Shown: piece after piece, positions 15,929-23,238 of the stretch | How positions within the stretch are numbered: position 1 is the first letter of the stretch | How the letters are laid out: each line of letters opens with the position of its first letter | Source: Planctellipticum sp942493135 | Lineage (GTDB): Bacteria; Planctomycetota; Planctomycetia; Planctomycetales; Planctomycetaceae | Assembly: GCA_942493135.1 (NCBI GenBank) | Contig: OW818684.1 | Coordinates: 496,001 to 560,000, forward strand | Reading direction: 5' to 3' | Length of the DNA: 64,000 bases | Translations under genes and position numbers: made by a program | Notes under the pieces: generated by a model | The model's input: only the letters and a program-made list of their open reading frames with translations | Told to the model about the DNA's origin: nothing | Databases searched by the model: none

Positions 15929-16825
15929 ATGGATCACGGGCTAACTCTTGCCGCCTACCAGGAGCTGGCGGCGAGAACAGATCGAGTCAATGAGAAGGGG
16001 CCGTCAGCCATTATGACGGCACTACTTGGATTGGCGGGAGAAACGGGCTCGCTGCTAACTGAGTACAAAAAATGGTTCCGCGAAGGTGAGCGTTACCGAG
16101 TATTTACTGATCAGGTTGCAGAGGAACTCGGTGACATTCTCTGGTACGTCGCGAACATTGCCCATAGGAGCAATCTAAACTTGGAGGAGATTGCACAAGA
16201 GAATCTTGCGAAACTTGCGGACCGGTGGCCGGTCGAAAGTCCAACCGCGACGCTCTTTGCAGATGCTAGATATGACGACTCCTTCCCCGTTGAAGAACAG
16301 CTGCCGAAGGCGTTTCGGGTTCTCTTTGAACCGTTCGCCGAGCAAGGAAGAGTCCGACTTCGAGTTTCGATGGATGGAAACACGTTCGGCGATCCGTTGA
16401 CCGACAATTCACACGCGGAAGATGGCTACAGGTTTCATGACGTATTTCATTTCTCACTCGCGAGCTTACTCGGATGGTCGCCTATCACTCGAAAGCTATT
16501 GCAGCGAAAGCGCAAGTCTTCACCGGTGGTCGATGAAGTCGAAGATGGAGCGCGAGCTGCGATAACTGAAGAGGCGATATCGGCATTGGTCTTTGGCTTC
16601 GCACGGGAATACAGCATGTTTGACCGTGCTGATGCCGTCTCCTACGAACTGCTCCGAACTGTTCGATTGATGGTGCGTCCATTCGAGGTTCGAAACGCGA
16701 GTCTGGGCGACTGGGAGAATGTCATTCTCCAGAGCTTCAGCGTTTGGCGGCGAATGATTGAGAGCGGCGGCGGAGTTTTGGTTGCCGATGCTGACAAGAA
16801 TCTCGTCGAGTTTCTGGCTATGTGA
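15929..16825 (+). CDS. MazG-like nucleotide pyrophosphohydrolase with extra C-terminal domain
   Basis: A 298-residue protein. Residues 1-95 form an all-alpha NTP pyrophosphatase domain with the metal-binding pattern of MazG: GLAGETGSLLTEYKKWFREG (E38, E45) and EELGDILWYV (E66-x-x-D69). After a linker, residues 150-298 form a second conserved domain (RFHDVFHFSLASLLGWSPIT, EDGARAAITEEAISALVFGF), which I believe is the MazG C-terminal domain, with its own acidic residues. It would hydrolyse (d)NTPs to (d)NMP and pyrophosphate. The ATG at 15929 was chosen for its ribosome site and the domain start. A terminator hairpin follows the stop, closing the operon. Confidence 0.85.
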   Translation: MDHGLTLAAYQELAARTDRVNEKGPSAIMTALLGLAGETGSLLTEYKKWFREGERYRVFTDQVAEELGDILWYVANIAHRSNLNLEEIAQENLAKLADRWPVESPTATLFADARYDDSFPVEEQLPKAFRVLFEPFAEQGRVRLRVSMDGNTFGDPLTDNSHAEDGYRFHDVFHFSLASLLGWSPITRKLLQRKRKSSPVVDEVEDGARAAITEEAISALVFGFAREYSMFDRADAVSYELLRTVRLMVRPFEVRNASLGDWENVILQSFSVWRRMIESGGGVLVADADKNLVEFLAM

Positions 16826-16827
16826 CG

Positions 16828-16849
16828 GACGGCTGCTTTATCGGCCGTC
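16828..16849 (+). terminator. hairpin closing the XRE/ImmA/TS-like/MazG operon
   Basis: An 8-bp stem (GACGGCTG / CGGCCGTC, one G-T pair) with a 6-nt CTTTAT loop starts 3 bp after the mazG stop codon. There is no long T run, so termination efficiency is uncertain, but the position is right for the end of the operon. Confidence 0.5.
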
Positions 16850-17084
16850 TAGTCGACTTTCCACGGGCATTCTACGTTTTTAGCGATCGCCAGTCGCTGA
16901 GAACTCCGTTCGCAATTTCTCAAACGGCGGCCGTTGCCCGACGGTGATGGCCAGTTACAGTTGCGGCGAGCGTGGAACGTCTCGCCGGCGGGTCTCAGGT
17001 TCTCCCAGTTTCTGTTGGACCTGATCGCCGATCACGCGTATGGTCATGCCGAGCGTTCTCGGTCAGCACGTCAGGGGTTGGCTC

Positions 17085-17663
17085 ATGGCATCCGCTTCCA
17101 AAGTCGTCGACGACTACATCGCCCGATTCCGGCCGAAGTGCCAGGCCGAACTGGATTGGTTCGGCGGTCAGTCGACGCTGCGGGACGCCGTCAGGGTGGC
17201 CGCATTGGCTACGGATGAAGGTGGGAAACGCTGTTCGCATCAGCGGAGAATCCGTCGAGACGTCCTGCTGCAAGCTCATGCGGCATTGCTGGACGGACTT
17301 GGTGAGATTCGAAGCTCGAAGTCTTTCGAGAAGCTCCTCTCCACCATCGAGTTTCGACTATCGCTGATCACGGGAATCGGCCCGTTGATGATCTACGACA
17401 CGTCATTGCGCATTGGGCGAAAACTCGGTTTGAAGCCGACCGCGGTCTTCCTGCATGCCGGGACACGCTTGGGAGCCCAGGCACTGCGGCTTAATACCCG
17501 ACGCCGATCAATCCCGACGGATGAGTTTCCGCCTGCCTTCCAGCGCCTTGAAACGCACGAGATCGAAGACGTGCTGTGCATCTACCGAGACGCGTTCATG
17601 GGCGGTCCGGTTTCCGAATGCGGGCGACCCAGCGGAAGGTCTCGTCGTGGGCAACGGTGCTGA
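17085..17663 (+). CDS. conserved hypothetical protein with helix-hairpin-helix-like core
   Basis: A 192-residue protein whose conserved centre reads ITGIGPLMIYDTSLRIGRKL, then TAVFLHAGTRLGAQALRL and HEIEDVLCIYRDAF. The GIG-x-L-x-x-YD segment looks like a helix-hairpin-helix, often used to hold DNA. I have seen this combination in uncharacterised bacterial proteins, without a named function. I chose the ATG at 17085 over the one at 17040 because the conserved part starts with VVDDYIARFRP just after it. It is isolated between the MazG operon and a lipoprotein. The last ~15 residues (Ser/Arg/Gly-rich) may be a read-through tail. Confidence 0.65.
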   Translation: MASASKVVDDYIARFRPKCQAELDWFGGQSTLRDAVRVAALATDEGGKRCSHQRRIRRDVLLQAHAALLDGLGEIRSSKSFEKLLSTIEFRLSLITGIGPLMIYDTSLRIGRKLGLKPTAVFLHAGTRLGAQALRLNTRRRSIPTDEFPPAFQRLETHEIEDVLCIYRDAFMGGPVSECGRPSGRSRRGQRC

Positions 17664-17863
17664 AGGCATCGGGCTGGCGGACGGCGGCGCTGCGACTCCG
17701 CCCAATGATGATGATCATTTACCGTTCGCATCCAGTTGCTGTGCAGCGCACGGCGGCCACCTCGAACAACACCCGCCGCCTCGCGAACCGCCATTGACGC
17801 GTCGGAGCCATTGGGATACGCAATGCACTCAACGTGGCCTTATGCGTCTCCGGGCGTGGCATC

Positions 17864-18079
17864 ATGCGGCAGATTCTCATCACAGTCCTGCTCTGTCTGG
17901 CTGGTTGTGCTTCGGACCAGGAGCGGAAGGAGTACGAGCGCCAAAAAAAGGACTGGTACCAAGATAACGACGCGAGTCATGAGGCGTGGCTCCGCGCTAC
18001 GGACGGCCAATGGAGCGGTGGGGGTACTCCCATGCCAGAACCAAAGAAACCCGGGCCCATCCGACTTAACGGTGAGTAG
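17864..18079 (+). CDS. small predicted lipoprotein
   Basis: A 71-residue protein starting MRQILITVLLCLAGCASDQE. A short signal peptide ends in the lipobox LAGC, with the acylated Cys at position 15. The mature part is highly charged (ERKEYERQKKDWYQDND), then Gly/Pro-rich. I chose the inner ATG at 17864 because the signal peptide begins there. Such small planctomycete lipoproteins are common and uncharacterised; it likely sits on the periplasmic face of a membrane. No operon partner: the next gene starts 424 bp downstream. Confidence 0.65.
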   Translation: MRQILITVLLCLAGCASDQERKEYERQKKDWYQDNDASHEAWLRATDGQWSGGGTPMPEPKKPGPIRLNGE

Positions 18080-18503
18080 TGATCCACTCCCCGGATGCTA
18101 CTGCTGGACCGTCTGAGGGCCAGCAGGGCTCGTTTGAACTTCGCGATCGATTCGCGAGTTTCGTGGCGTGTGGATCGTCGGAGACTCCTCGCCGTGTGCT
18201 GTGATTGCGCTGCCGCGAGCTGGCTCATGCTGACAGCCGCCGAACGGTAATCAGCAGTTACCTTTGCGGCGGTCGCGGAACAACCGAATCGAAGGAACCT
18301 TGCGTATGGCCTGAACCATGACATTCCGGCTGGCTGACGCAAGAAGGGGTGGTGAACGACGTCCAGTATGTGTAGGATCGTGATGGTGACGAACTGGAAG
18401 CCACCAGGCCGATCGACGATTGAGGTGCCGGTTTCGTGAATGAAGTTCAATCCGCTGCTGCTGCTGCTCCTTCCCGTCAACCAATGATCGTGAGGCTGCA
18501 ATC
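18080..18503. other. 424-bp gene-free stretch
   Basis: No frame has convincing protein composition on either strand. It must contain the promoter of the WD40 gene at 18504. The minus-strand long frames are Arg/Ser-rich shadows. No repeats or hairpins stand out. Confidence 0.5.
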
Positions 18504-19517
18504 ATGAAGTCAAGTGCTGTATGTTTCCGATGCCGACTTCTGTGGGCAGTGCTGGCCGCGGGATTCGCTGCAACGGCCGAATTCACTCCGGTCTTCGGTC
18601 AACTGGCGGGCAGCCCGGGACAGAATGTCCTGATGGAAATCACGCTGCGAGGCCCCGTCAGAGGCGTGGCATTCAGTCCGGACGGCAAGCGAATTGCGTC
18701 GGGCGGCAACGATAGAATGGTACATATCTGGAATACGGAAAGCGGTCAGGAGTTGTTGACGCTCAAGGGGCACACTCAGCAGGTTCAATGTGTAGCGTTC
18801 AGCCCGGATGGGGAGTGGCTGGCATCGGGCAGCGTAGATGGGGCCGTGAAACTGTGGGACTCCGTCACCGGGTGGGAACTGCGGTCGCTGGCCGGGCATT
18901 CCGGCCATATTCAGCGCATCGCAGTCAGTCCCGATGGGAAACACCTCGCGGTGGCTGTACTTGAATCGCGGGCGGCGATCGTCTGGAACGTCCAGACCGG
19001 TCAGATCATATTGTCTCTGGGTGATCACCCGACCTGGGTCGACAGCGTCGCATTCAGTCCGGATGGCAAGTGGCTGGCTACGGGCTGCGACGACGGAACG
19101 GTGACGCTGTGGGACGCCTCAACCGGGCGACGTTTGCGGGCGTGGCGAGGGCATCAGGCACGCGTCCAGGGCCTATCGTTCAGCCCGGCCGGCAATCACC
19201 TGGCATCTGGCAGCAGGGACCAGTCTATCAAGGTCTGGGACGTCGAGTCCGGGGAAGAGATCTTCGATCTGAGAGGCGAGCATGGAATGGTGTTTTGCAT
19301 CGCATTCAGCCCAGATGGGAGACAACTGGTTTCGTGCAGTTCCGATCCGATCGTCCGGGTGTGGGATGCAGCGACTGGTCATGCGATCCTCTCGTTGCAT
19401 GGACACACCAGCTTTGTCTATACCGCTGCGTACCGCCCGGATGGGAAACAGCTCGCGTCGTGCAGCTACGACGGGACTGTCAAAGTGTGGAGCTTGACCG
19501 GGGGATCAGTTCGTTAG
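18504..19517 (+). CDS. secreted WD40-repeat protein
   Basis: A 337-residue protein with an N-terminal signal peptide (RLLWAVLAAGFAATAEF, residues 12-28) and seven WD40 blades. Each blade carries the FSPDGK-xx-ASG pattern and ends in a WD-type dipeptide, for example VHIWNTESGQELLTLKGHTQ, VKLWDSVTG, VTLWDASTGR and VRVWDAATGH. Seven blades make one closed beta-propeller, a protein-binding platform. Such stand-alone exported propellers are very common in planctomycetes; the ligand is unknown. It is cargo within the ardC-flanked block and has no tight neighbour. Confidence 0.9.
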   Translation: MKSSAVCFRCRLLWAVLAAGFAATAEFTPVFGQLAGSPGQNVLMEITLRGPVRGVAFSPDGKRIASGGNDRMVHIWNTESGQELLTLKGHTQQVQCVAFSPDGEWLASGSVDGAVKLWDSVTGWELRSLAGHSGHIQRIAVSPDGKHLAVAVLESRAAIVWNVQTGQIILSLGDHPTWVDSVAFSPDGKWLATGCDDGTVTLWDASTGRRLRAWRGHQARVQGLSFSPAGNHLASGSRDQSIKVWDVESGEEIFDLRGEHGMVFCIAFSPDGRQLVSCSSDPIVRVWDAATGHAILSLHGHTSFVYTAAYRPDGKQLASCSYDGTVKVWSLTGGSVR

Positions 19518-19725
19518 CGTGGCGCCAGCCTCCAACTCATTCAACGATGCTCAGCTGGCCGTATGCCGTGAATTCCGCCGGAGGCGCGGACGGCGGGCCG
19601 CGGAATGTCCGGCACGTTTGACCTGCAGTCGGTGCTGATCGCCCTGGCGATCGCTGCTCTGCGGGCCGGCATCGCCAGCTCGAACCTGGTTGCCGTCGGC
19701 GTTCTACTATTCCCCTCGATTTCCG

Positions 19726-20097
19726 TCAGGAAATGTCGCCGTTCGTCTGCCTCCGGCAGTCCGGACAGAGTCCCAGGAAATTCGCCTGCAACAGGTCGGC
19801 GGCGGGTCGAATCTGGCTCCAGCCGGCGTCGATCGTCTCCGCCTCGGAGACGATCTCGCCCCCCGCGTCGCACTCACTGCAAATCAGCGTAAAGGCGGTA
19901 GCGGGAATACCCATCGGGCCCGATGGGCTGAGGGCCGCCGCGATGGCGGACGTCATCGCCTCCGGCGTCAGCGATGCCGGGGAAAATCCGCCGCGGGCTA
20001 GCCAGCGTTGCAGGGCGAGGGCGAGGTCTCGGGCGGTTTCGGCATCGCCGCACTCCAGGGCGTCGAGCAGGTCGCGATAAGTCTGGTGAGGGTCCAT
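19726..20097 (-). CDS. small protein with a CxxC/CxxC zinc-binding half
   Basis: A 123-residue protein. Residues 1-45 are helical (MDPHQTYRDLLDALECGDAE and then an Arg/Leu-rich helix), reminiscent of small plasmid proteins. The C-terminal half has CSECDAGG and CPDCRRQ, two CxxC knuckles spaced about 38 residues apart, which should hold one zinc ion. It runs in the same direction as ardC and lies 83 bp downstream of it, so they may share a transcript. Function unknown. Confidence 0.7.
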   Translation of the reverse strand: MDPHQTYRDLLDALECGDAETARDLALALQRWLARGGFSPASLTPEAMTSAIAAALSPSGPMGIPATAFTLICSECDAGGEIVSEAETIDAGWSQIRPAADLLQANFLGLCPDCRRQTNGDIS

Positions 20098-20180
20098 GAC
20101 AGTTTTCCACAGAGGGAGAATAGGAATCTGAAAAACCGCCCGCCGGGGGATTCCCGACGAGCGGGGGCAAGGATTGCCGC

Positions 20181-21083
20181 TCAGGCGGCAGACTGCGGTT
20201 GCAGGCCGTGCAGGAAGTCGACCGCCTGAGACGCATGCGAAGCGGCGGAGAACACCGCCCGCTTATCTCCTTTGAGGACCTTCAGCCAGGAATCGAGATA
20301 GCTGGCGTGGTCTTCGCGAATCTCGGGCGTGAGCTGCAGGTCGGCACAGAGGAACGCTGATCCCAGTTCCGCCACGAGTTCCTCGATGGCGTATCCCTCG
20401 TCGCCCCAGCGTTTGCGCCCGAAGTCCCGATTCAGGCGGGAGGGATGCCGCGTCCAGTGGGTTAGCTCGTGGGCAAACGTTGCCGCGTGGGATTCCGTGT
20501 CGCGGAAGGTCTCGAACCGGGGCAGGCGGATATAGTCCTCGGTGACGGCGTAGAATGCCCGGTTCCCGCCGACACGAATCTCCGCTCCCGTGTTCGCAAA
20601 GAAGTGGTCCGCCCGTTCGATGGGCTCCAGCGTCTCCGTCGGCGGAGTCGACATCTGGGAGAAGTGCGGGGGCAGCCCTTCGCACTGATCGGCACAGAAG
20701 ACCGTGTATTCCTTGAGGAAAGGAATCTCGGCTTCGACTTCCTCGCCGGCGGCGTCCGTTTCCTTCTTCTTGAAGGTGGCGGCGTAGACGACCGGCGAGC
20801 CATGTTCTCCCTTCTTGACGTGTCCGCCGAGTTCCTTTGCCTGCTGAAACGTCAGCCAGAACGGAGAGACAAACCCCTGCGTCTCGGCCGAGGCCCAGAG
20901 CATCAGGATGTTGATCCCCTTATAGGGCGTCCCACAATGCCGCAGAGGTCGCGTGATGCGTCCGGCGGCATGTGCGGCGTTCCAGGGCTTGAGCCACGGG
21001 CGAACGCCCCGCTCAAGCTCCTGGATGATGTGGTTAGTGACGCGGGTGTAGACGTCGACGCGGGCGGTGGCAGGGGCAGACAT
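20181..21083 (-). CDS. ardC: ArdC-type antirestriction protein
   Basis: A 300-residue ArdC homologue. The N-terminal ssDNA-binding domain reads TNHIIQELERGVRPWLKPWN and GTPYKGINILMLW. The C-terminal metalloprotease-like domain has HELTHW (H205, E206, H209) and a third ligand in YAIEELVAELGSAFL. Such proteins protect incoming single-stranded plasmid DNA from host restriction after conjugation. The ATG at 21083 has an excellent ribosome site (GGAGG) and begins the conserved domain; the longer reading frame upstream is not conserved. A 3' fragment of the same gene lies at 12534-12676. Expression is likely driven from the 21.1-21.3 kb region, which holds a long inverted repeat. Confidence 0.93.
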   Translation of the reverse strand: MSAPATARVDVYTRVTNHIIQELERGVRPWLKPWNAAHAAGRITRPLRHCGTPYKGINILMLWASAETQGFVSPFWLTFQQAKELGGHVKKGEHGSPVVYAATFKKKETDAAGEEVEAEIPFLKEYTVFCADQCEGLPPHFSQMSTPPTETLEPIERADHFFANTGAEIRVGGNRAFYAVTEDYIRLPRFETFRDTESHAATFAHELTHWTRHPSRLNRDFGRKRWGDEGYAIEELVAELGSAFLCADLQLTPEIREDHASYLDSWLKVLKGDKRAVFSAASHASQAVDFLHGLQPQSAA

Positions 21084-21780
21084 GGCAAACTCCTCCGTTT
21101 TCAGACTGTTGGTTCCCGTGAGCAGAAGGCGCTCATGCCTTCTGGCGAACGGGACGGAGTCCGAAAGGTGGGGGGAGGTGCGGTCAAGGACGACCGGCGC
21201 GGAGGGCACCCCTCTGCACAAGCAGAGCGCGGAAGAGGGGGAGGCAGCCGCTGAGGTCGCCCGGCCCGATCCTTGACCGCACCAAGGGGGATTCTCCCCC
21301 CTTTCGTCGACGAACTCAGTCGCGCCGGAGGCAATGACGCTTCGTTAAACTCCTGAGACGGGCAGCCCACTCAGTAGTGGCGAATCTGAAGACGGAATCC
21401 GACTTGGAAACCTGGAATTCGCCGTTCACTCGGCCTCGGCAGGCGTGTAACTCGGAAACGGATGCAGTCGCCAATTGGTGTCCAGAACATTGAACACAAG
21501 GGTTGTCCGCGCGACCAACCCAACCTCCGCACCGAGTTTCGCTAGAGTCGGGCTGACGTTGCGGGAAATCCCCTCCTCTGAATCGCCGCGTCACGACTTC
21601 GCACGTCTCGCGAAATGACTCACCGTGACACCAGTCCCGCACAAGAACGCGTATGTCTGTTTGTTCACTCCACCTTGTGTTGCGTTGTACGCCATGCTAC
21701 TATTTCGCACTCCCAGCCACAGTCGCGTTTGCCGAACGCCGCTCAGAGAGGTCTGCGCCGTTGGCGATTAGAAAGCATTC
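21084..21780. other. gene-free stretch between ardC and the insertion sequence
   Basis: About 700 bp with no protein-like frame on either strand. It contains the ardC promoter region, the 14-bp inverted repeat at 21177-21283 and the hairpin at 21286-21300. The rest shows nothing recognisable. Confidence 0.5.
21177..21300. repeat. 14-bp inverted repeat plus adjacent G/C hairpin upstream of ardC
   Basis: GGTGCGGTCAAGGA at 21177-21190 is mirrored perfectly by TCCTTGACCGCACC at 21270-21283, with 79 bp between. It is followed within 3 bp by a small hairpin GGGGGA-TTC-TCCCCC (21286-21300). The layout suits a single-strand promoter or a protein-bound regulatory loop. ArdC-type genes must be expressed from incoming single-stranded DNA, and folded promoters of this kind are known for leading-region genes. 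That link is inference. Confidence 0.45.
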
Positions 21781-21788
21781 ACGAATGC

Positions 21789-23079
21789 AGGGCCAGCGGC
21801 CACTAACCGCCTTTCCCCATCAGGACTTGCAGCAGGAAGTCGTCGTTCCAGGCACAGCCGCGGCGTTTGCCGATCACGCTATTCCTGCTCGGATGCTGCT
21901 TCAGCAGCGACAGCACAAAGCGGTTCGACCAGGCGAAGTTCTCGCGGATGCGGCGATTACGAATTCGCGACTCGTCTTCACGGAACGTCATGTCGTGTGC
22001 CCAGCGACAACTGTTTTCAATGCCCCAGTGGCCGCGCACTGCGCGGGCGAATCGCTTCACGCCGACCGGCAGGCTGCTCAGGTAGTAACGCTTCTCGATC
22101 GTCTCGTTGCCGTCGCGCGTGCAGGCTGTGATTGCCACGCCGATCGACTGGATTCCCTGCGACTGACCACGACCAGGCAGGTCGCGGGGGACCGGCAAGT
22201 GCGTGTAGCAGCGCGTCTCCTCGCGGCCGTGCCCCGTTTCCGTGGTCGTATGCCGCCGCGCATCGACTCCTTCACAATCGCTCTCTACGAGCCCGTCGAT
22301 GGATTCAACGACGGCGTTGTGCAGTGTCTCCTGGTTCCCCGTGAGCGCGAGGAAATAGTCCGCTCCCTGCTCGACGATTTGCCCGGCGATCGCCCTCTGC
22401 GTCCCCATCGCATCAATGGTGATGATCGCGCCGCGAATGTCCACCAGCCGCAGCAGCTCGGGAATCGCCGTGATTTCATTGGATTTGTCGCCGCGCGCGA
22501 CCTCTCCCAGCGACAGTCCGAACTCCTTGGCCCGCACACTCACCGAGTGGAGAGCCCCCAGGCTCTTTCGCCGGTCGTGGCTGCGCCGCAGCGTTTTCCC
22601 GTCCACGGTAAAGACCGGCTGATCGATCCCGGCGGCTGCCGCAGCCCGGTCGCGGAGCGCCGCGAGCCTGGCCGCGAAGCAGGCCTGAAAGGCGGCGGGA
22701 TTGATCAGCGACAGCACCCGCCGGAAGACGTCTTTGCGGGGGACGCCATTGGGCAGGTCGAGGACGCGGGACAGGAAGTCCCGCTTGTCGTGCGCCCACT
22801 CGGCGATGGCCGCCGGCCCGCTGGACCCCGCGAGCACGGCCATCAGCCCAATCACGACCACGCTGACGAGCGGGTGCTTCTGATTGACATCGCTGCGCGG
22901 ATCTTCGAGATGGTCACAATATCCCACAACTTCGTCGAGCGCGATGCGAACCGTGGCCATGAACAACCTCCGTGCGATCCAGGGGCGGGAACACGACGGA
23001 GTAACCTCCCTGCGCAACACTCCTGCGCAACTTCCTCTCAGATCGCCAGGGTGCCCCAGTGTGCGCGATGGTCGTGATT
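21789..23079 (-). mobile_element. ISAs1-family insertion sequence
   Basis: A transposase gene of the ISAs1 family fills most of 1291 bp. ACGAATGCA occurs at 21781-21789 and again at 23080-23088. An 8-9 bp direct repeat at this distance fits the target duplication size and the usual 1.2-1.3 kb length of the family. I could not see clear terminal inverted repeats inside those limits, so the ends are provisional. Confidence 0.65.
21803..22960 (-). CDS. ISAs1-family transposase
   Basis: A 385-residue DDE transposase. The N-terminal domain carries DHLEDPRSDVNQKHPLVSVV; catalytic segments follow with VFTVDGKTLRRS (first Asp), IITIDAMGTQ (second Asp), and WGIENSCRWAHDMTFREDES (final Glu). This order and the YFLALTGNQ segment are typical of ISAs1/H-repeat elements. 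The ATG at 22960 begins the conserved N-terminus. Length is complete and no frameshift was seen, so the enzyme could be active. It sits immediately upstream of the giant nitrilase-GAF gene and may have inserted into its promoter region. Confidence 0.93.
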   Translation of the reverse strand: MATVRIALDEVVGYCDHLEDPRSDVNQKHPLVSVVVIGLMAVLAGSSGPAAIAEWAHDKRDFLSRVLDLPNGVPRKDVFRRVLSLINPAAFQACFAARLAALRDRAAAAAGIDQPVFTVDGKTLRRSHDRRKSLGALHSVSVRAKEFGLSLGEVARGDKSNEITAIPELLRLVDIRGAIITIDAMGTQRAIAGQIVEQGADYFLALTGNQETLHNAVVESIDGLVESDCEGVDARRHTTTETGHGREETRCYTHLPVPRDLPGRGQSQGIQSIGVAITACTRDGNETIEKRYYLSSLPVGVKRFARAVRGHWGIENSCRWAHDMTFREDESRIRNRRIRENFAWSNRFVLSLLKQHPSRNSVIGKRRGCAWNDDFLLQVLMGKGG

Positions 23080-23238
23080 ACGAATGCATATTTTCGCACA
23101 TCGCGAACGGTGCCGCTGACGACACGCAAGCATATCGTGCAATGCACCTACCGTCGTCGATACAGAGTGGTTCCGTGACAGATACCAACGCTCCACCCCA
23201 CCCAAGACACACAGTTGTCAGTCTCGTGAAGGCAAAGC

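Noticed and set aside
23043..23065. CAGGGTGCCCCAGTGTG near the right side of the ISAs1 element as its terminal repeat
   Set aside because: It points the same way as the CAGGGCC at 21788, so it cannot be its inverted partner.
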